Assembly: GCA_918797485.1 (NCBI GenBank)
Contig: CAKKNE010000002.1
Location: 4,368,501-4,432,500, forward strand
Source of the DNA: Pelagomonas calceolata
Taxonomy: Eukaryota; Sar; Pelagophyceae; Pelagomonadales; Pelagomonadaceae
Reading direction: 5' to 3'
DNA length: 64,000 nt
Part shown: positions 26,777 to 35,633 of the stretch, piece by piece
Numbering within the stretch: position 1 is the first letter of the stretch
Layout: every line of letters begins with the position of its first letter
Program-made: the position numbers and the translations under genes
The notes under the pieces: model-generated
The model's database searches: none
Seen by the model: the letters and a program-made list of their open reading frames with translations, nothing else
What the model was told of the DNA's origin: nothing

Positions 26777-27790
26777 ATGCGCAGAGCCGCCAGCCAACTC
26801 GTGAGAAGAGCCATGTCGACGAAACGCATCGGCGTCCTCGTCAAGGACAACCACGCGGCCTGGCCGCCGCGACTGAAGGACTGCGACGCCGAACTGATCA
26901 ACGCTGCGACATCAGAAGAACTGCAAGCCAAGGCATCATCCATAGATGCGCTGGTCTGGGTGCCCGGCGTCGCTGCCGCAGAAGTCACACAAGCGTTCGA
27001 GACGCTCAAGCCGCAGTGGGTCCACTCCTTCCCCGCCGGCGTCGACGGCTTGAGTGGGTTTCTCTCGTCAGATGCGTTGCAAGCTAGACAGGTACCAGTA
27101 ACCAACGGCAAGGGCGCCTTCTCGTCTTCCTTAGCGGAGTACGTCATCGCGGCAATAATGCATTTCACGAAACGAGTGCCCCGCTGTTTGGCAAATCAAA
27201 AGGAGAAAAAGTGGGACCCCTTCGTGATGGACGTCGTCGCGGGGAAAACCGTGGGGTTTGTCGGGTACGGACACATCGCACAACAGACCGCGGTTTTATG
27301 CAAAGCGCTGGGCATGCGCGTCATCGCCTGCCGCCGGTCGAGTGGTGGGGAGGACGTCGTCGTGCCGTCGCAAACGTATTCACCGAATGAGCGCTTGAAA
27401 TTATTCGCTGAAGCTGACTACGTCGTGTGCTCGCTGCCGGGCACGGCGGCGACCCAGGACTTCTGCGGTGCTCAGGAGTTCGGCGCCATGAAAAGTACAG
27501 GGGTTTTCGTGTCATTGGGACGGGGCGCCGCCGTCGACGAGGACGCTCTCGTTGATGTGTTGCAGAAGGGTCAGATACGGGGCGCCGCTTTGGATGTGTT
27601 CAAGGAGGAGCCCCTGCCGTCTTCGTCGCCGCTCTGGGCCCTGGGCGACCGCATCTGGATCACGGCGCACAACGCGGACTTGACCGAGGACTACTTCGAC
27701 CTCGGCTGGGCCGTCTTCGCGGACAACTACCGGAGCTTTGCCAGTGGTGAACCACTCAAGACCCCCATCGAGGTAAGTAGGGGCTACTAA
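26777..27790 (+). CDS. D-isomer-specific 2-hydroxyacid dehydrogenase family protein
   Basis: The NAD-binding Rossmann block is GKTVGFVGYGHIAQQTAVLC. ADYVVCSLPGTAATQDF and FVSLGRGAAVDEDALVDVL (family signature 3, with the Arg/Gly loop) follow, then GAALDVFKEEPLPSSSPLW and the catalytic region ITAHNADLTEDY, where the usual histidine of the TPH/APH motif appears as AHNA. The family reduces or oxidises 2-oxo/2-hydroxy acids. The leader between 26777 and 26813 (MRRAASQLVRRAM) is a plausible mitochondrial presequence; a cytosolic start at 26813 is also possible. Its stop codon overlaps the convergent gene's stop. Confidence 0.9.
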   Translation: MRRAASQLVRRAMSTKRIGVLVKDNHAAWPPRLKDCDAELINAATSEELQAKASSIDALVWVPGVAAAEVTQAFETLKPQWVHSFPAGVDGLSGFLSSDALQARQVPVTNGKGAFSSSLAEYVIAAIMHFTKRVPRCLANQKEKKWDPFVMDVVAGKTVGFVGYGHIAQQTAVLCKALGMRVIACRRSSGGEDVVVPSQTYSPNERLKLFAEADYVVCSLPGTAATQDFCGAQEFGAMKSTGVFVSLGRGAAVDEDALVDVLQKGQIRGAALDVFKEEPLPSSSPLWALGDRIWITAHNADLTEDYFDLGWAVFADNYRSFASGEPLKTPIEVSRGY

Positions 27791-28951
27791 CTTTTTATGA
27801 GTCTGACCGCTTCACATGCGTGGGAATAGAGCGCGCGCCACCGCTGCTCGAGGCCCGGCGGCGGCGGCAGGCTTTGATCAACAGCGGGCGTGACCAGCGG
27901 CGCGAGCCTCCGCACCGCTTGATCAACTACGACGAGAGACGCCCGGAGCGCGTCGCCGTCGAGCGGCGCGTACAACTCTTCCCCCAGCGCCACGGCGGCC
28001 TCTCGTACCGCGTCGGCCGCCGCGTACATTGCAGAAACGTCGTCGAATTTCCCAGCGTTGCCTCGTTCATCAATCGCCAATAGCGCCTGCTTGTAGAGCT
28101 GGCCCACGACTTTGAGACACCCGACCGAGGCCTCCGCGGCCGGGGCTTGGTCAGGTGCATACGCGTCGTCTAAACCCCCGAAAGGGTCGTCGAAGGCGTC
28201 CTCTGTATCATCATAATCTTGCGCGAGGAGCTCCTCGAACTCCGTCAGCACCTGCGCGGCGCGTCGCGGTCGCTCGACGCGGTCCGAAATGACCCACGGC
28301 CTCGTCTGATGGACACGAGTCCATCCAAGGAAGTGAAGGCGCCTCTACACGACGGGACGCCGAGATACGCACGTCCTTCAACTCCTTGGCCCACTGCAGA
28401 AATTCCCGTCGGTAGGCCGTGCGGTTCGACTTCGGGATTTTGTGGCACATCTGCGCCGCCTCCCAGGCGACGCCCGTCTTCTGGGGGACGTCTTTGTTTG
28501 TTTTCAGGGCTTCCGCTAGTGAACGCCACGCGTCGAGCAGCCGTCTTCCATTAACACGAGCTATGGCTCTCAGAGGCGCGCCCGCACCAGCCGTGTCGGT
28601 CTGCAGCAAGGCCGCGGCCGTCTGGAGCTCATTTGCTGCCTTTTCTACATCTTTGCAGATCGCTTGTGCCGCTTCCGTCGTTACGGAGGGCTCCTGTAAT
28701 ACCAAAGGCGCCTTCGACGCCAATGCCTCTAAAGCTTGGGCCGCGCCGGCGTAGACGGCCGTGGCCGCCTTCACGCCGTCGCCCTCGCTCCAGCTCGATG
28801 GCGGCGCCGGGCCTTGCTTCACGCTCTCGCCTAGCGACAGGCCGCCGAAGGCGCCGGCGTAGACTTGCGACGCGGCGTCGGCGTCGACGGCGTCTACTAA
28901 ACTTTTGAGCTTTTGTTCTAGAGTTGTTGCGGCGGCTTTGGCAGCAGCCAT
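27787..28951 (-). CDS. Cyclin-D1-binding protein 1 (GCIP)-like helical protein, two exons
   Basis: Exons 28951-28373 and 28251-27787 join to 347 residues. Both halves are helical and Ala-rich, with features of the Grap2/cyclin-D-interacting (CCNDBP1) family: TEAAQAICKDVEKAANELQT, GVAWEAAQMCHKIPKSNRTA, FLQWAKELKD joined to VLTEFEELLAQ, and SVGCLKVVGQLYKQALLAID. The family binds cyclin D and HLH proteins; its role in algae is unclear. The intron is placed where both frames are in phase 0 and the donor-side GTGCGTAT matches the exon start GTGCTGAC at 5/8. Stop codons overlap with the neighbouring dehydrogenase gene at 27787-27790. Confidence 0.75.
28252..28372 (-). mobile_element. Probable old introner intron, GT-AG, 121 bp
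   Basis: Donor GTGCGTAT; acceptor CGCGCAG followed by GTGCTGAC, a 5/8 match that reads as a decayed 8-bp duplication. The core motif of the young introners is not clear inside. Confidence 0.6.
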
Positions 28952-29120
28952 AATGCTGTGGCTAGTTTGGGAGTGGCACCGCCGGGCGTGCAGCGCAGCG
29001 TTGGTTGCAGCTGGACGAGGACTTATACCAAGCTCTCACACGCGTATCGCAATGACCAATGCCGCTATATAGCACCAGTTTTGGAGCAAAATGCCGATTT
29101 CGCCAACAGGCAAAACCCGC

Positions 29121-29141
29121 ACTCTAGTCCTAGCACGGTAT
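29121..29141 (-). repeat. 3'-flank motif, partial copy
   Basis: On the minus strand it reads ATACCGTGCTAGGAC then TAGAGT. It lies about 50 bases after the stop of the FGD-repeat gene, in that gene's orientation. Confidence 0.55.
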
Positions 29142-29189
29142 ACAAAGTTGTGTCGCTGTCGAAGCGACTCATTCAAACAACACGCTTCG

Positions 29190-30077
29190 TTAGAGAACGG
29201 CCCCGACCCCAAGCATACACGCGCCCGTCGCGAGCGCCACGGACGCCGTCCCCGCGAGGAAGACCGCGATCACGGAGACGAACTGCGGGTACCACCGCTG
29301 CGGGAGCCGTCGCTGGACAGAGAGGGCCGTCCGTTGGTACCGATTGATACTGAGCACGAACAGTAGGGCTTTGACCGGGAGCAGTGCGGGCTCGAGCAGG
29401 CGGAGCGTCGGGATCGTGGCGATGGCGCTCGCCCAGCGATCGGGTGCCGCGCGCAGACACGCGCGCGTCCACGCGGTAAACACGAGGCCTGCGGTGCAGG
29501 TGGTTGAGACCAACGACCAGACGAGCACCGCCATCGAGCCATAGGACGTGATCGCCGAAATGAGAGCCTCGCGTTGTTCCTTCGGCAGGCCGCCTAGGAT
29601 GAGTCGCTGCAATTCATTCGGCAGGTCGCGGAAATACTCGTCGCGCAGCGCCTCCAGCGAGCTCTCGGCGTCGGCGAGGACCTTGCGCGAGATGTCGCCG
29701 AATTCATAATCTTCTTTGCCCGTGAAATTCGTGACGGCCTTCTTCGTGATGTCGCCGAATTTGTACTCACTGGCGTCCTTCCCAGTCAAGTCGCGGACGA
29801 CGCCCTTCGTCAGGTCTCCGAACTGATACTCGTCGTTGTCCGTCACCGTGCGCACGACGCCCTCGACCAGGCCCTTCGTCGCGTTCGCGGCGAGGTCGAT
29901 TGCGCCGCTGGCCACGACGGTGCGCGGTCGTGCGGTTTTGACGCCGATGCTTGGTCGCTGCCGTAGCCTCTGCACAATGCTGTGCTGCCGCAGCGGACGG
30001 AACGTCGTGAAGCCGCGGACGGCTGCGAGTAGCAGGGCTGCAGTGAGAGCAGGCTGTGCTGTGCGTGCTGGAGCCAT
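29190..30077 (-). CDS. Plastid-type membrane protein with FGD repeats
   Basis: An Ala-rich hydrophobic leader (ALTAALLLAAVRGFTTFRP) resembles a plastid pre-sequence with R-G-F in place of ASA-F. Three tandem units then follow: EYQFGDLTKGVVRDLTGKD, EYKFGDITKKAVTNFTGKE, and DYEFGDISRKVL. I know similar YxFGD(I/L)TK units from other heterokont plastid proteins, function unknown. The C-terminus has three or four hydrophobic helices (ITSYGSMAVLVWSLVSTTC, ALLPVKALLFVLSI, VSVIAVFLAGTASVALATG). A thylakoid or envelope membrane protein is inferred. Confidence 0.75.
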   Translation of the reverse strand: MAPARTAQPALTAALLLAAVRGFTTFRPLRQHSIVQRLRQRPSIGVKTARPRTVVASGAIDLAANATKGLVEGVVRTVTDNDEYQFGDLTKGVVRDLTGKDASEYKFGDITKKAVTNFTGKEDYEFGDISRKVLADAESSLEALRDEYFRDLPNELQRLILGGLPKEQREALISAITSYGSMAVLVWSLVSTTCTAGLVFTAWTRACLRAAPDRWASAIATIPTLRLLEPALLPVKALLFVLSINRYQRTALSVQRRLPQRWYPQFVSVIAVFLAGTASVALATGACMLGVGAVL

Positions 30078-30191
30078 TGCGACGAGCTTTTTGCGACCAC
30101 TGCGCGTTTTACCGCTATGGTGGGCTCGGCCAAACGTATCTTAGAGAGCTGTGCGCGTCGTTGTAGCGGTTTTGGCCGGGAGAGCGTAAAT

Positions 30192-30211
30192 CTAAGTGTG
30201 TCAACGCTAGC
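30192..30211 (+). promoter_or_regulatory. Decayed promoter palindrome
   Basis: CTAAGTGTGTCAA then CGCTAGC, missing the first G and one base of the left arm. It sits between the divergent genes starting at 30077 and 30364. Confidence 0.4.
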
Positions 30212-30363
30212 TCCGCCTCACTAACTCGACGCTCTCAAACCACGTGCTGCGCCATTGCAGCTCTCCCCGTGTTGCTGACCGCGGCCAGGCGCACCTTGAG
30301 GTCTTCCACTGCTAGCCATTACGCTCTTGGCTTGGGAAGAGCGCTGCAGCCGCTTCAAGCTGC

Positions 30364-31017
30364 ATGCTCTCACTCCTCCTCAGCGGCTCCGTCGCGGCGG
30401 CGGCCGCCCTCACTGCGACGAATGAGAGGCCCCCAGCAACACTCGCGAGGCGCCCCTTCGTCGCCGCCGCGACGGCGCTGCCGCTCGCGTACGCCGCGAC
30501 GGGCGCGTACGCCGCGTGCCTCCCCTCGGACGCGAGCGTCGAGTGCATCGGCGTCTACAAGGAGCGGTCCACCGACGTGACGCGCGAGGACGCGAAGGCG
30601 GCGGGCATCCGCTGGGTCGACCAGCCCTCCTTTACGAGTTGCGCGAAGGCCGCGAACTACCTGCGGGACGCGCGCCCACAAATCGCGAAGTGGCGGTCTT
30701 CTGCTGATTTCACGAGCGTCGGCCAGGATCTGTTGAGAGTGCGGCCGCGCGTCCAGGCCGCGGCCGCGCTGCTGGCGTCCAACGTCGATCCAGGTAGCGC
30801 CACTTTACTAAACCGCGCGGCCGAGAGCGCTTTGTATTCAATGGACGCGGCCGACGTGGCCCTGGGCTTTGCCATTCGCGAAACGAACACGCGGTACGTG
30901 ATAACGCGCGCCGCGGCGGCGGCCGACGCCTTGGATACGGCCGACGCGGACTACTGCGAGCTCGTGCGCTTCGTGGACGCACTTTATCCCGAAACGAAGC
31001 CTAAGAAGAAGAGGTAG
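30364..31017 (+). CDS. Putative thylakoid-lumen protein
   Basis: A protein of 217 residues. A first hydrophobic leader (LSLLLSGSVAAAAAL) is followed by a second, twin-arginine signal (ARRPFVAAATALPLAYAATG), ending in AYA before the mature ACLPSD. This bipartite arrangement is typical of proteins routed through the plastid Tat pathway into the thylakoid lumen. The mature part is helical and has one conserved-looking cysteine pair (ACLPSDASVEC). It contains no catalytic motif I recognise; PsbQ-like helical bundles look similar, but I would not assign it. Its stop lies 13 bases from the convergent transporter's stop. Confidence 0.65.
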   Translation: MLSLLLSGSVAAAAALTATNERPPATLARRPFVAAATALPLAYAATGAYAACLPSDASVECIGVYKERSTDVTREDAKAAGIRWVDQPSFTSCAKAANYLRDARPQIAKWRSSADFTSVGQDLLRVRPRVQAAAALLASNVDPGSATLLNRAAESALYSMDAADVALGFAIRETNTRYVITRAAAAADALDTADADYCELVRFVDALYPETKPKKKR

Positions 31018-31030
31018 TACACACAACATA

Positions 31031-32053
31031 TTATTCAACGTCGCAGGAATCCTCGACGTCGCAGTCCCGCAACAACAGATTCTGGCCGAAGGCCGCGGCG
31101 GCGATGAGCGCCGCGCCGGACAGGCCCGCGGGACCCAATCGTTCATGCAACGCAAAGTAGGCGAAGAACGCCGCCCACAAGGGATCGGTCGCATAGACGA
31201 CCGCGGCACTCGAGGGAGGCACGGTCTTTTGTGCGATCGTCTGCAGGTAGCCACATAATGCGGACGGGACGAGGCCGAGGTACAACGCGGCGACGAGCAC
31301 TTCTGACGGCGGCAAGGTGAGTTCTGATGATTGAAAGCGCCCAGTCTGCCAGAAAGCTAGAAAGGCCAGTACTGACGTAGCCAGCGCCGTGGCCGACGCA
31401 AGCCCTTCCGGCGACGACGCCTTTTGCGACGCCGGTTCCAAACGAATGATGAAGCACGCCGAGGCCAACGCCGCGAGGACTGATAGAGAATCGCCCGGCG
31501 CCCAGGCCCCGCCCACCGCGTCTGAGTCGGCGGCGAGCAGCAGCGTGCCGCTCAACGCGGCGAAGGCGCTCAACCACGTACCTCGCGGTAGTGTTTTACC
31601 ATTCACCAATTCTAAGAGAGGTACGAACTTGACGTTGAGGTAGAGGAGGAAGGCCGACCTTGTCGCTGTCGTCGTTTCCAGGCCGATAGTCTGCAGCGCG
31701 AAGCCTAAAAAGCTCCAGACGCCTAGTTCGCAACCCCAGCGCCACGTTTCTTCATCTTTCGGGCGGAAGTTGGCTAACGCTAAAGCCGCGACGAGGAACC
31801 GGGCGGCGGTCAGCTCGAGCGCGTGGCCGTCGCCGACGCTATCTAACGCCGCCTTCGCGACGGAGTGCTGCGTGCCCCAGGCCGCGGTCACAAACGCGAG
31901 GGTCGAAACGGCCTTTTGTGCGTCGCTGGAGCGCGTCGGCGCCGCGTATCGCGTGAGGCGTCGGCTGGGTGGTGCTGGTCTTGGCCTCAGTGGTGGTGGG
32001 GCGTAGCCGTGCGCACTGGTGATGATAGATAAGGCGATAAGCCATCGTTGCAT
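31031..32053 (-). CDS. EamA-type drug/metabolite transporter, plastid-targeted
   Basis: The leader from 32053 (QRWLIALSIITSAHGYAPP) has a heterokont plastid-signal look (SAHG-YAP). About ten hydrophobic helices follow in two EamA repeats: TLAFVTAAWGTQHSVAKAAL opens the first repeat and DSLSVLAALASACFIIRLEP opens the second. Typical end-of-repeat phrases are LSAFAALSGTLLLA and LGPAGLSGAALIAAAAFGQN. EamA carriers move sugar phosphates, nucleotide sugars or amino acids. Here a plastid envelope carrier of unknown substrate is inferred. The upstream part of the frame (to 32158) is set aside because it runs over the promoter palindrome. Confidence 0.85.
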   Translation of the reverse strand: MQRWLIALSIITSAHGYAPPPLRPRPAPPSRRLTRYAAPTRSSDAQKAVSTLAFVTAAWGTQHSVAKAALDSVGDGHALELTAARFLVAALALANFRPKDEETWRWGCELGVWSFLGFALQTIGLETTTATRSAFLLYLNVKFVPLLELVNGKTLPRGTWLSAFAALSGTLLLAADSDAVGGAWAPGDSLSVLAALASACFIIRLEPASQKASSPEGLASATALATSVLAFLAFWQTGRFQSSELTLPPSEVLVAALYLGLVPSALCGYLQTIAQKTVPPSSAAVVYATDPLWAAFFAYFALHERLGPAGLSGAALIAAAAFGQNLLLRDCDVEDSCDVE

Positions 32054-32114
32054 GCGCAAATTAGCCATGTTGGCTGCAGCTACAGCTCTGGCGCCGGCTG
32101 GGCTTGCTGGGCTT

Positions 32115-32138
32115 GCTAGTGTCTTACTGGACGCTAGC
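32115..32138 (+). promoter_or_regulatory. Promoter palindrome, 24-bp form
   Basis: GCTAGTGTCTTAC, then TGGA, then CGCTAGC. It is 62 bases from the transporter start and 138 bases from the DUF1499 start in a divergent pair. Confidence 0.8.
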
Positions 32139-32275
32139 GCACTCGCATCGAGCCACACAGCGTGAGCCAGCCCTCAGCACCGCAGCGCTCGTCCAGGGCT
32201 TGCGCCAAGTCTCCTCTGCCTTGCGCAACCCGCTTTTTTGCATCGAAGCGGAGTGGTTAGCTCACTCTGCCCACC

Positions 32276-32776
32276 ATGCTGGCGGCCACAGCACTCAGCA
32301 TTGCGCTCGCGCTTGCACCGCCCACTGCTCCGCCTTCTCTCAAGCCATGCAAGGGTGAAAGTGATTGCATCTCATCGAACGGCCTCGAAGCGCCGAATCA
32401 CTTTCAGGCGCCGCTCGCCTTCGCACCGAAGACGCGAGCTACGGCTTTTGCCGACGCGGCGCGACTCCTACGAGACGAGTGCACCGCGGTCGACGACGGC
32501 GCAAGCTACGTCCAGGCGCGCTGTGAGGGCGACGTCGTGGAGTTATTGCTGCGAGACGACGTCGCGACGTTCCGCGTGGCGGCCCTGCAAAAAGGCATCA
32601 CGCCACCTTGGTGTGTTGAGAAAGGATGTATCAATGGCTCAATGAATCAACGCAAGCGGATCCTCAAACTCGGCGAGCGGCTCGGCTGGTCTCCCGTCGA
32701 CTCGACGAACTTGCAGGACGAGGGCCGCTGGACGCCGATCTTTTTCAACACCGACGCGGTGCCGCGGGATGAATAG
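32276..32776 (+). CDS. DUF1499-like plastid protein
   Basis: A protein of 166 residues. A signal-like N-terminus (LAATALSIALALAPPTAPPS) is followed by PCKGESDCISSNGLEAPNHF, matching the DUF1499 opening with CxSS. ADAARLLRDECTA, GASYVQARCEGDVVELLLRD and the closing NQRKRILKLGERLGW correspond to the family's final RSxSRxGxxDxGxNxxRI block, here with the N-R-R-I part kept. The function of DUF1499 is unknown; plant and algal members are often plastid-located. A plastid location is inferred from the leader. Confidence 0.7.
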   Translation: MLAATALSIALALAPPTAPPSLKPCKGESDCISSNGLEAPNHFQAPLAFAPKTRATAFADAARLLRDECTAVDDGASYVQARCEGDVVELLLRDDVATFRVAALQKGITPPWCVEKGCINGSMNQRKRILKLGERLGWSPVDSTNLQDEGRWTPIFFNTDAVPRDE

Positions 32777-32828
32777 GTATGTGCTGTTGTGTTTGTGAAA
32801 TAAACTTGAATAATTAAATAAATATCGA

Positions 32829-33536
32829 TCACGCCGGGTTGATCGAGTCGCGCATGATCTTAACGCTGGCGACGTGGGCGGCGACAAAGAGGCCAACGTC
32901 GACACCGGTAGCCGCCGTATAGCTCGTGACTCCTTTCGCGCGTGAAAACTTGGCAACAACGGCGCCGTCGGCCAATTTGAGCACGCCACCGTACGTCTGG
33001 GTGTTGCCACAACTAGAGACGAAGCCGATCGTGGCAAAGCGCTCGAAGCCGCCGGGAGTCGCGAGTCGGATGTCGGTACTGTACTGGCTCATCCATGACA
33101 TCATCGGCGAGACGGTAGCCCACGGGTAGAGTGCGACGCCGTCGTGCTCCAAGACAGGGGTGAGCCCCTCCACGCGCGGCACCGTGCTTAAGATGTTTGA
33201 CGAACACTGGAAGCACGCGGTTTGGCTCGGCCGTATTAGGGGGATGGGCTGTACGAGCGCCACGAGTTTACCGTCCGCGCCTTTGACGGGCGTCAGGTGC
33301 GCCATCATCTCGGCGGTCGAGGCCCTACCATAGTCCTTCATGAGCGAACGGCCGTCAATTTGCGCGATGGTCTGCCCATCGAGCGACAAGGGCAGCACGC
33401 TGCCCGGCTTTGATTTCTCATACTCGGGCAGCGTAAACGTGGCCTCGCCGCCGCCGGTCGCCGTCCCGAAGAGGTATGCACCGGTCGGGGGCTGCTGCGG
33501 TGCGAGGACCGCGGGGATCGATGCGCCGCACCCCAT
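32829..33536 (-). CDS. N-myristoylated (MGCGAS) protein, tubby/LURP-one-like
   Basis: The N-terminus MGCGASIP is a strong dual acylation signal: Gly2 for N-myristoylation and Cys3 for palmitoylation, so it probably sits on the inner face of a membrane. The remainder alternates short beta strands (GKLVALVQPIPLI, GVALYPWATVSPMMSW, RFATIGFVSSCGN, GGVLKLADGAVVAKF, GVDVGLFVAAHVAS). This suggests a compact barrel of the LURP-one/scramblase type, but that reading is weak. 235 residues. The divergent neighbour and the palindrome at 33602 lie upstream. Confidence 0.65.
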   Translation of the reverse strand: MGCGASIPAVLAPQQPPTGAYLFGTATGGGEATFTLPEYEKSKPGSVLPLSLDGQTIAQIDGRSLMKDYGRASTAEMMAHLTPVKGADGKLVALVQPIPLIRPSQTACFQCSSNILSTVPRVEGLTPVLEHDGVALYPWATVSPMMSWMSQYSTDIRLATPGGFERFATIGFVSSCGNTQTYGGVLKLADGAVVAKFSRAKGVTSYTAATGVDVGLFVAAHVASVKIMRDSINPA

Positions 33537-33601
33537 TGATGAGTCCTGCGGCAGCTGCTGGGCCCGGTGCGTGCGCTACGCAGCTGCAGAAAGGATCGCG
33601 C

Positions 33602-33625
33602 GCTAGTGTCTTACAGGACGCTAGA
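33602..33625 (+). promoter_or_regulatory. Promoter palindrome, 24-bp form
   Basis: GCTAGTGTCTTAC, then AGGA, then CGCTAGA. It lies between the divergent starts at 33536 and 33765, 66 and 140 bases away. Confidence 0.8.
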
Positions 33626-33764
33626 GGTCGTCGGCGCTACGCGACGTGCGCCAGCTCTCCGCATCGCATCGCTCGTACAGAGCTGCGCCAAGGCCCCCTC
33701 TACCCTGTACAATCGCCTTTACCGAATCGGAAGCGAGTGCCACGCGGCAGGGCATCGATCAAAC

Positions 33765-35174
33765 ATGACGACAAAAACCGGCTCCACCCCCGTCGACCTC
33801 GACGCCATCCCGCCACCGGTCCCGTTCATCGTCTGCATCGGCGGCGCGGCGGTGCAGGTCGCCGGCCTGCTGGCCGTCTGGTCCCAGACGAGCGCCGGGC
33901 CCTGCCTCGCGGCGCCTATGGCCTGCGTCCGAAGCGACGACGCGGACCCCTGGGGGCGACTGGTCGTCGGCGTTCTCACGGTGGCGGCATTTATTTGGGC
34001 GGTCTCCCTAAGGACGGACACGCACTCCGACGCGTCGATCGTCGACCGGCTCTGGTCGATCCAGCCCTGGGTCTACTGCTGGTATGTTTGTTTCATGTTT
34101 CCATCGTCCGCACGCGTCGTGCTCATGACGGCGCTCGCGACGGCCTGGGGTATACGACTTACCTACAATTTCGCGATCAAAGGCGGCTACGCCGGCGGCG
34201 AGGACTACCGCTGGGCGGTCGTGCGCCACTGGTACCCGGGGTGGCGCTATGAAATTGTCCATGCGGTGTTCGTGTGCGGATTTCAGCAATTGCTACTGCT
34301 CGCCATCGCGGCGCCGGTCGTCGCGGCCGCGCAAAGTCAAGCACCGCTCAACGCCGGCGACGCGCTGGCCGCGCTGGTTTTCGTCTGCGCCTTGGTGCTC
34401 GAGACGATTGCAGACCGGCAGCAGTTCGCCTTTCAGACGGCGAAGTATGCCAGTGGCACGAAGCCGACCAAGGGTTTTCTGGACACTGGCGTCTGGGCCT
34501 ACAGTCGCCACCCGAACTACTTCGCGGAAGTGTTGTTGTGGTGGGCCTTTTACGGCTTCGCCGTCGCGGCGACGGGCGAGCTGAATTGGTCCGGTGCCGG
34601 CGCGGTATGTCTTACAATTCTCTTCGTGGCGCCGGGTGCATCGGCGGACCTCACTGAGCTCCTATGTTCGAAGAAGTATCCAGAATACAAAGAGTACCAA
34701 AAAAGGGTGTCGCGGCTGGTGCCGTGGATTCCTAGCGAGGAGAGGCCGGCGGTGCTGGGACCAGTCGCTCGCGCCGCATACCTCTTGTACTTTGCGAGCC
34801 ACATCCCAATCACGTTACTGATAGATGCCCAAGCGGCGATCGACCATAGATACTTCCCGGAGCCCGCGCAAGCGCTCTTGGATTGGCACATTCGAGTCAA
34901 CGGAGATTTCCTCATGGGCGCGCCGCCGCTTTGGTTCCGGAGCGTCGTCTGGGGAGAGATATGCCTCCAGCTCCCGTTCTTCTTCGTGGCGGTGAAGGCG
35001 TTGTATGATCGCGACGAGGCGGCCTTCCGCATACCGTTTGTCATTTACGGCGCGCACACGGCGACGACGATGATACCTATCCTGGGGGAGATCGGCGGGT
35101 CAACGCGGCTGACGCTGATCTACCTGCCCTACCTGCTGTTCCCGCTGGGGTGCGTTGTGCTGTTTAGTGTGTAA
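33765..35174 (+). CDS. DUF1295 (steroid-reductase-like) fused to TMEM97/EXPERA domain
   Basis: A protein of 469 residues in one frame. The first 300 residues are a multispan DUF1295 domain of the steroid 5-alpha-reductase superfamily: DASIVDRLWSIQPWVYCWY, then GIRLTYNFAIKGGY, then the cofactor-site signature GVWAYSRHPNYFAEVLLWW. The last 150 residues are an EXPERA domain of the TMEM97 (sigma-2 receptor) type: YLLYFASHIPITLLIDAQAA, FPEPAQALLDWHIRVNGDFL, WGEICLQLPFFFVAVKAL, and IYGAHTATTMIPILGEI. Both families relate to sterol biology, so a combined sterol/lipid reductase-binding protein of the ER is inferred. The start at 33765 is the ATG nearest the first domain. Confidence 0.85.
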   Translation: MTTKTGSTPVDLDAIPPPVPFIVCIGGAAVQVAGLLAVWSQTSAGPCLAAPMACVRSDDADPWGRLVVGVLTVAAFIWAVSLRTDTHSDASIVDRLWSIQPWVYCWYVCFMFPSSARVVLMTALATAWGIRLTYNFAIKGGYAGGEDYRWAVVRHWYPGWRYEIVHAVFVCGFQQLLLLAIAAPVVAAAQSQAPLNAGDALAALVFVCALVLETIADRQQFAFQTAKYASGTKPTKGFLDTGVWAYSRHPNYFAEVLLWWAFYGFAVAATGELNWSGAGAVCLTILFVAPGASADLTELLCSKKYPEYKEYQKRVSRLVPWIPSEERPAVLGPVARAAYLLYFASHIPITLLIDAQAAIDHRYFPEPAQALLDWHIRVNGDFLMGAPPLWFRSVVWGEICLQLPFFFVAVKALYDRDEAAFRIPFVIYGAHTATTMIPILGEIGGSTRLTLIYLPYLLFPLGCVVLFSV

Positions 35175-35177
35175 GTC

Positions 35178-35507
35178 TTAGGCCGAGAGAAGCTTCCCCC
35201 AGCCCGCCGGCGGCGCCTGCCTCGGCGCCGGCGCGATCGCCTCGACGTCGTCCTCGTCGTCGTCGTCGTCCTCGTCGACGTACTTCGTCAGGTCCCTGAT
35301 GACGTCTGCATGCTCAAAGCAGTCGTCGGCGGCGTCGCCGCAATAGCACGGAGTCTCGTCCTGCGCGACGAGCTTCGAGGCGCAGAGCGCAGAGGCGTCG
35401 AGGCGTTGCAAGGCCGCCCAGCCGCCGCGTTCGAGCGTGCCGAATGCGTGCCCGCGTGAGCTATTTTCTTGCTTGCTTTTGTCCTTGGCTTTTGGGCTCC
35501 AGTCTCG
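35178..35507 (-). CDS. Small acidic protein, 5' end unresolved
   Basis: The frame ends three bases from the convergent stop at 35174. It encodes GWAALQRLDASALCASKLVA, TPCYCGDAADDCFEHADVIR, an acidic run and the tail PPAGWGKLLSA, which look like real protein. No ATG is in frame; upstream, the frame runs to a stop near 35540. The start is therefore either a spliced upstream exon or a non-ATG codon. The four cysteines could bind a metal. I do not recognise it; the left coordinate is firm and the right one is a guess. Confidence 0.45.
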   Translation of the reverse strand, partial: RDWSPKAKDKSKQENSSRGHAFGTLERGGWAALQRLDASALCASKLVAQDETPCYCGDAADDCFEHADVIRDLTKYVDEDDDDDEDDVEAIAPAPRQAPPAGWGKLLSA

Positions 35508-35633
35508 CGCGGATCGAACGTTGTTCTCACGGACGCTAACGGATTAATGGTGAAGGAGAGGGTTCATATAGTGGTAATTCCTTCAGGAAAGAGGTAGGAG
35601 CTGACAAGCAAAGGCTCCGACACTGACACTGGA

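Noticed and set aside
27770-27790. GTAAGT as an intron donor at the end of the dehydrogenase
   Set aside because: Reading through gives VSRGY-stop, which matches the usual family C-terminus.
32235-32275. A tRNA-like phrase (GAGTGGTTAGCTCA)
   Set aside because: It resembles a D-arm only. No T-loop, acceptor pairing or anticodon arm follows before the ATG at 32276.
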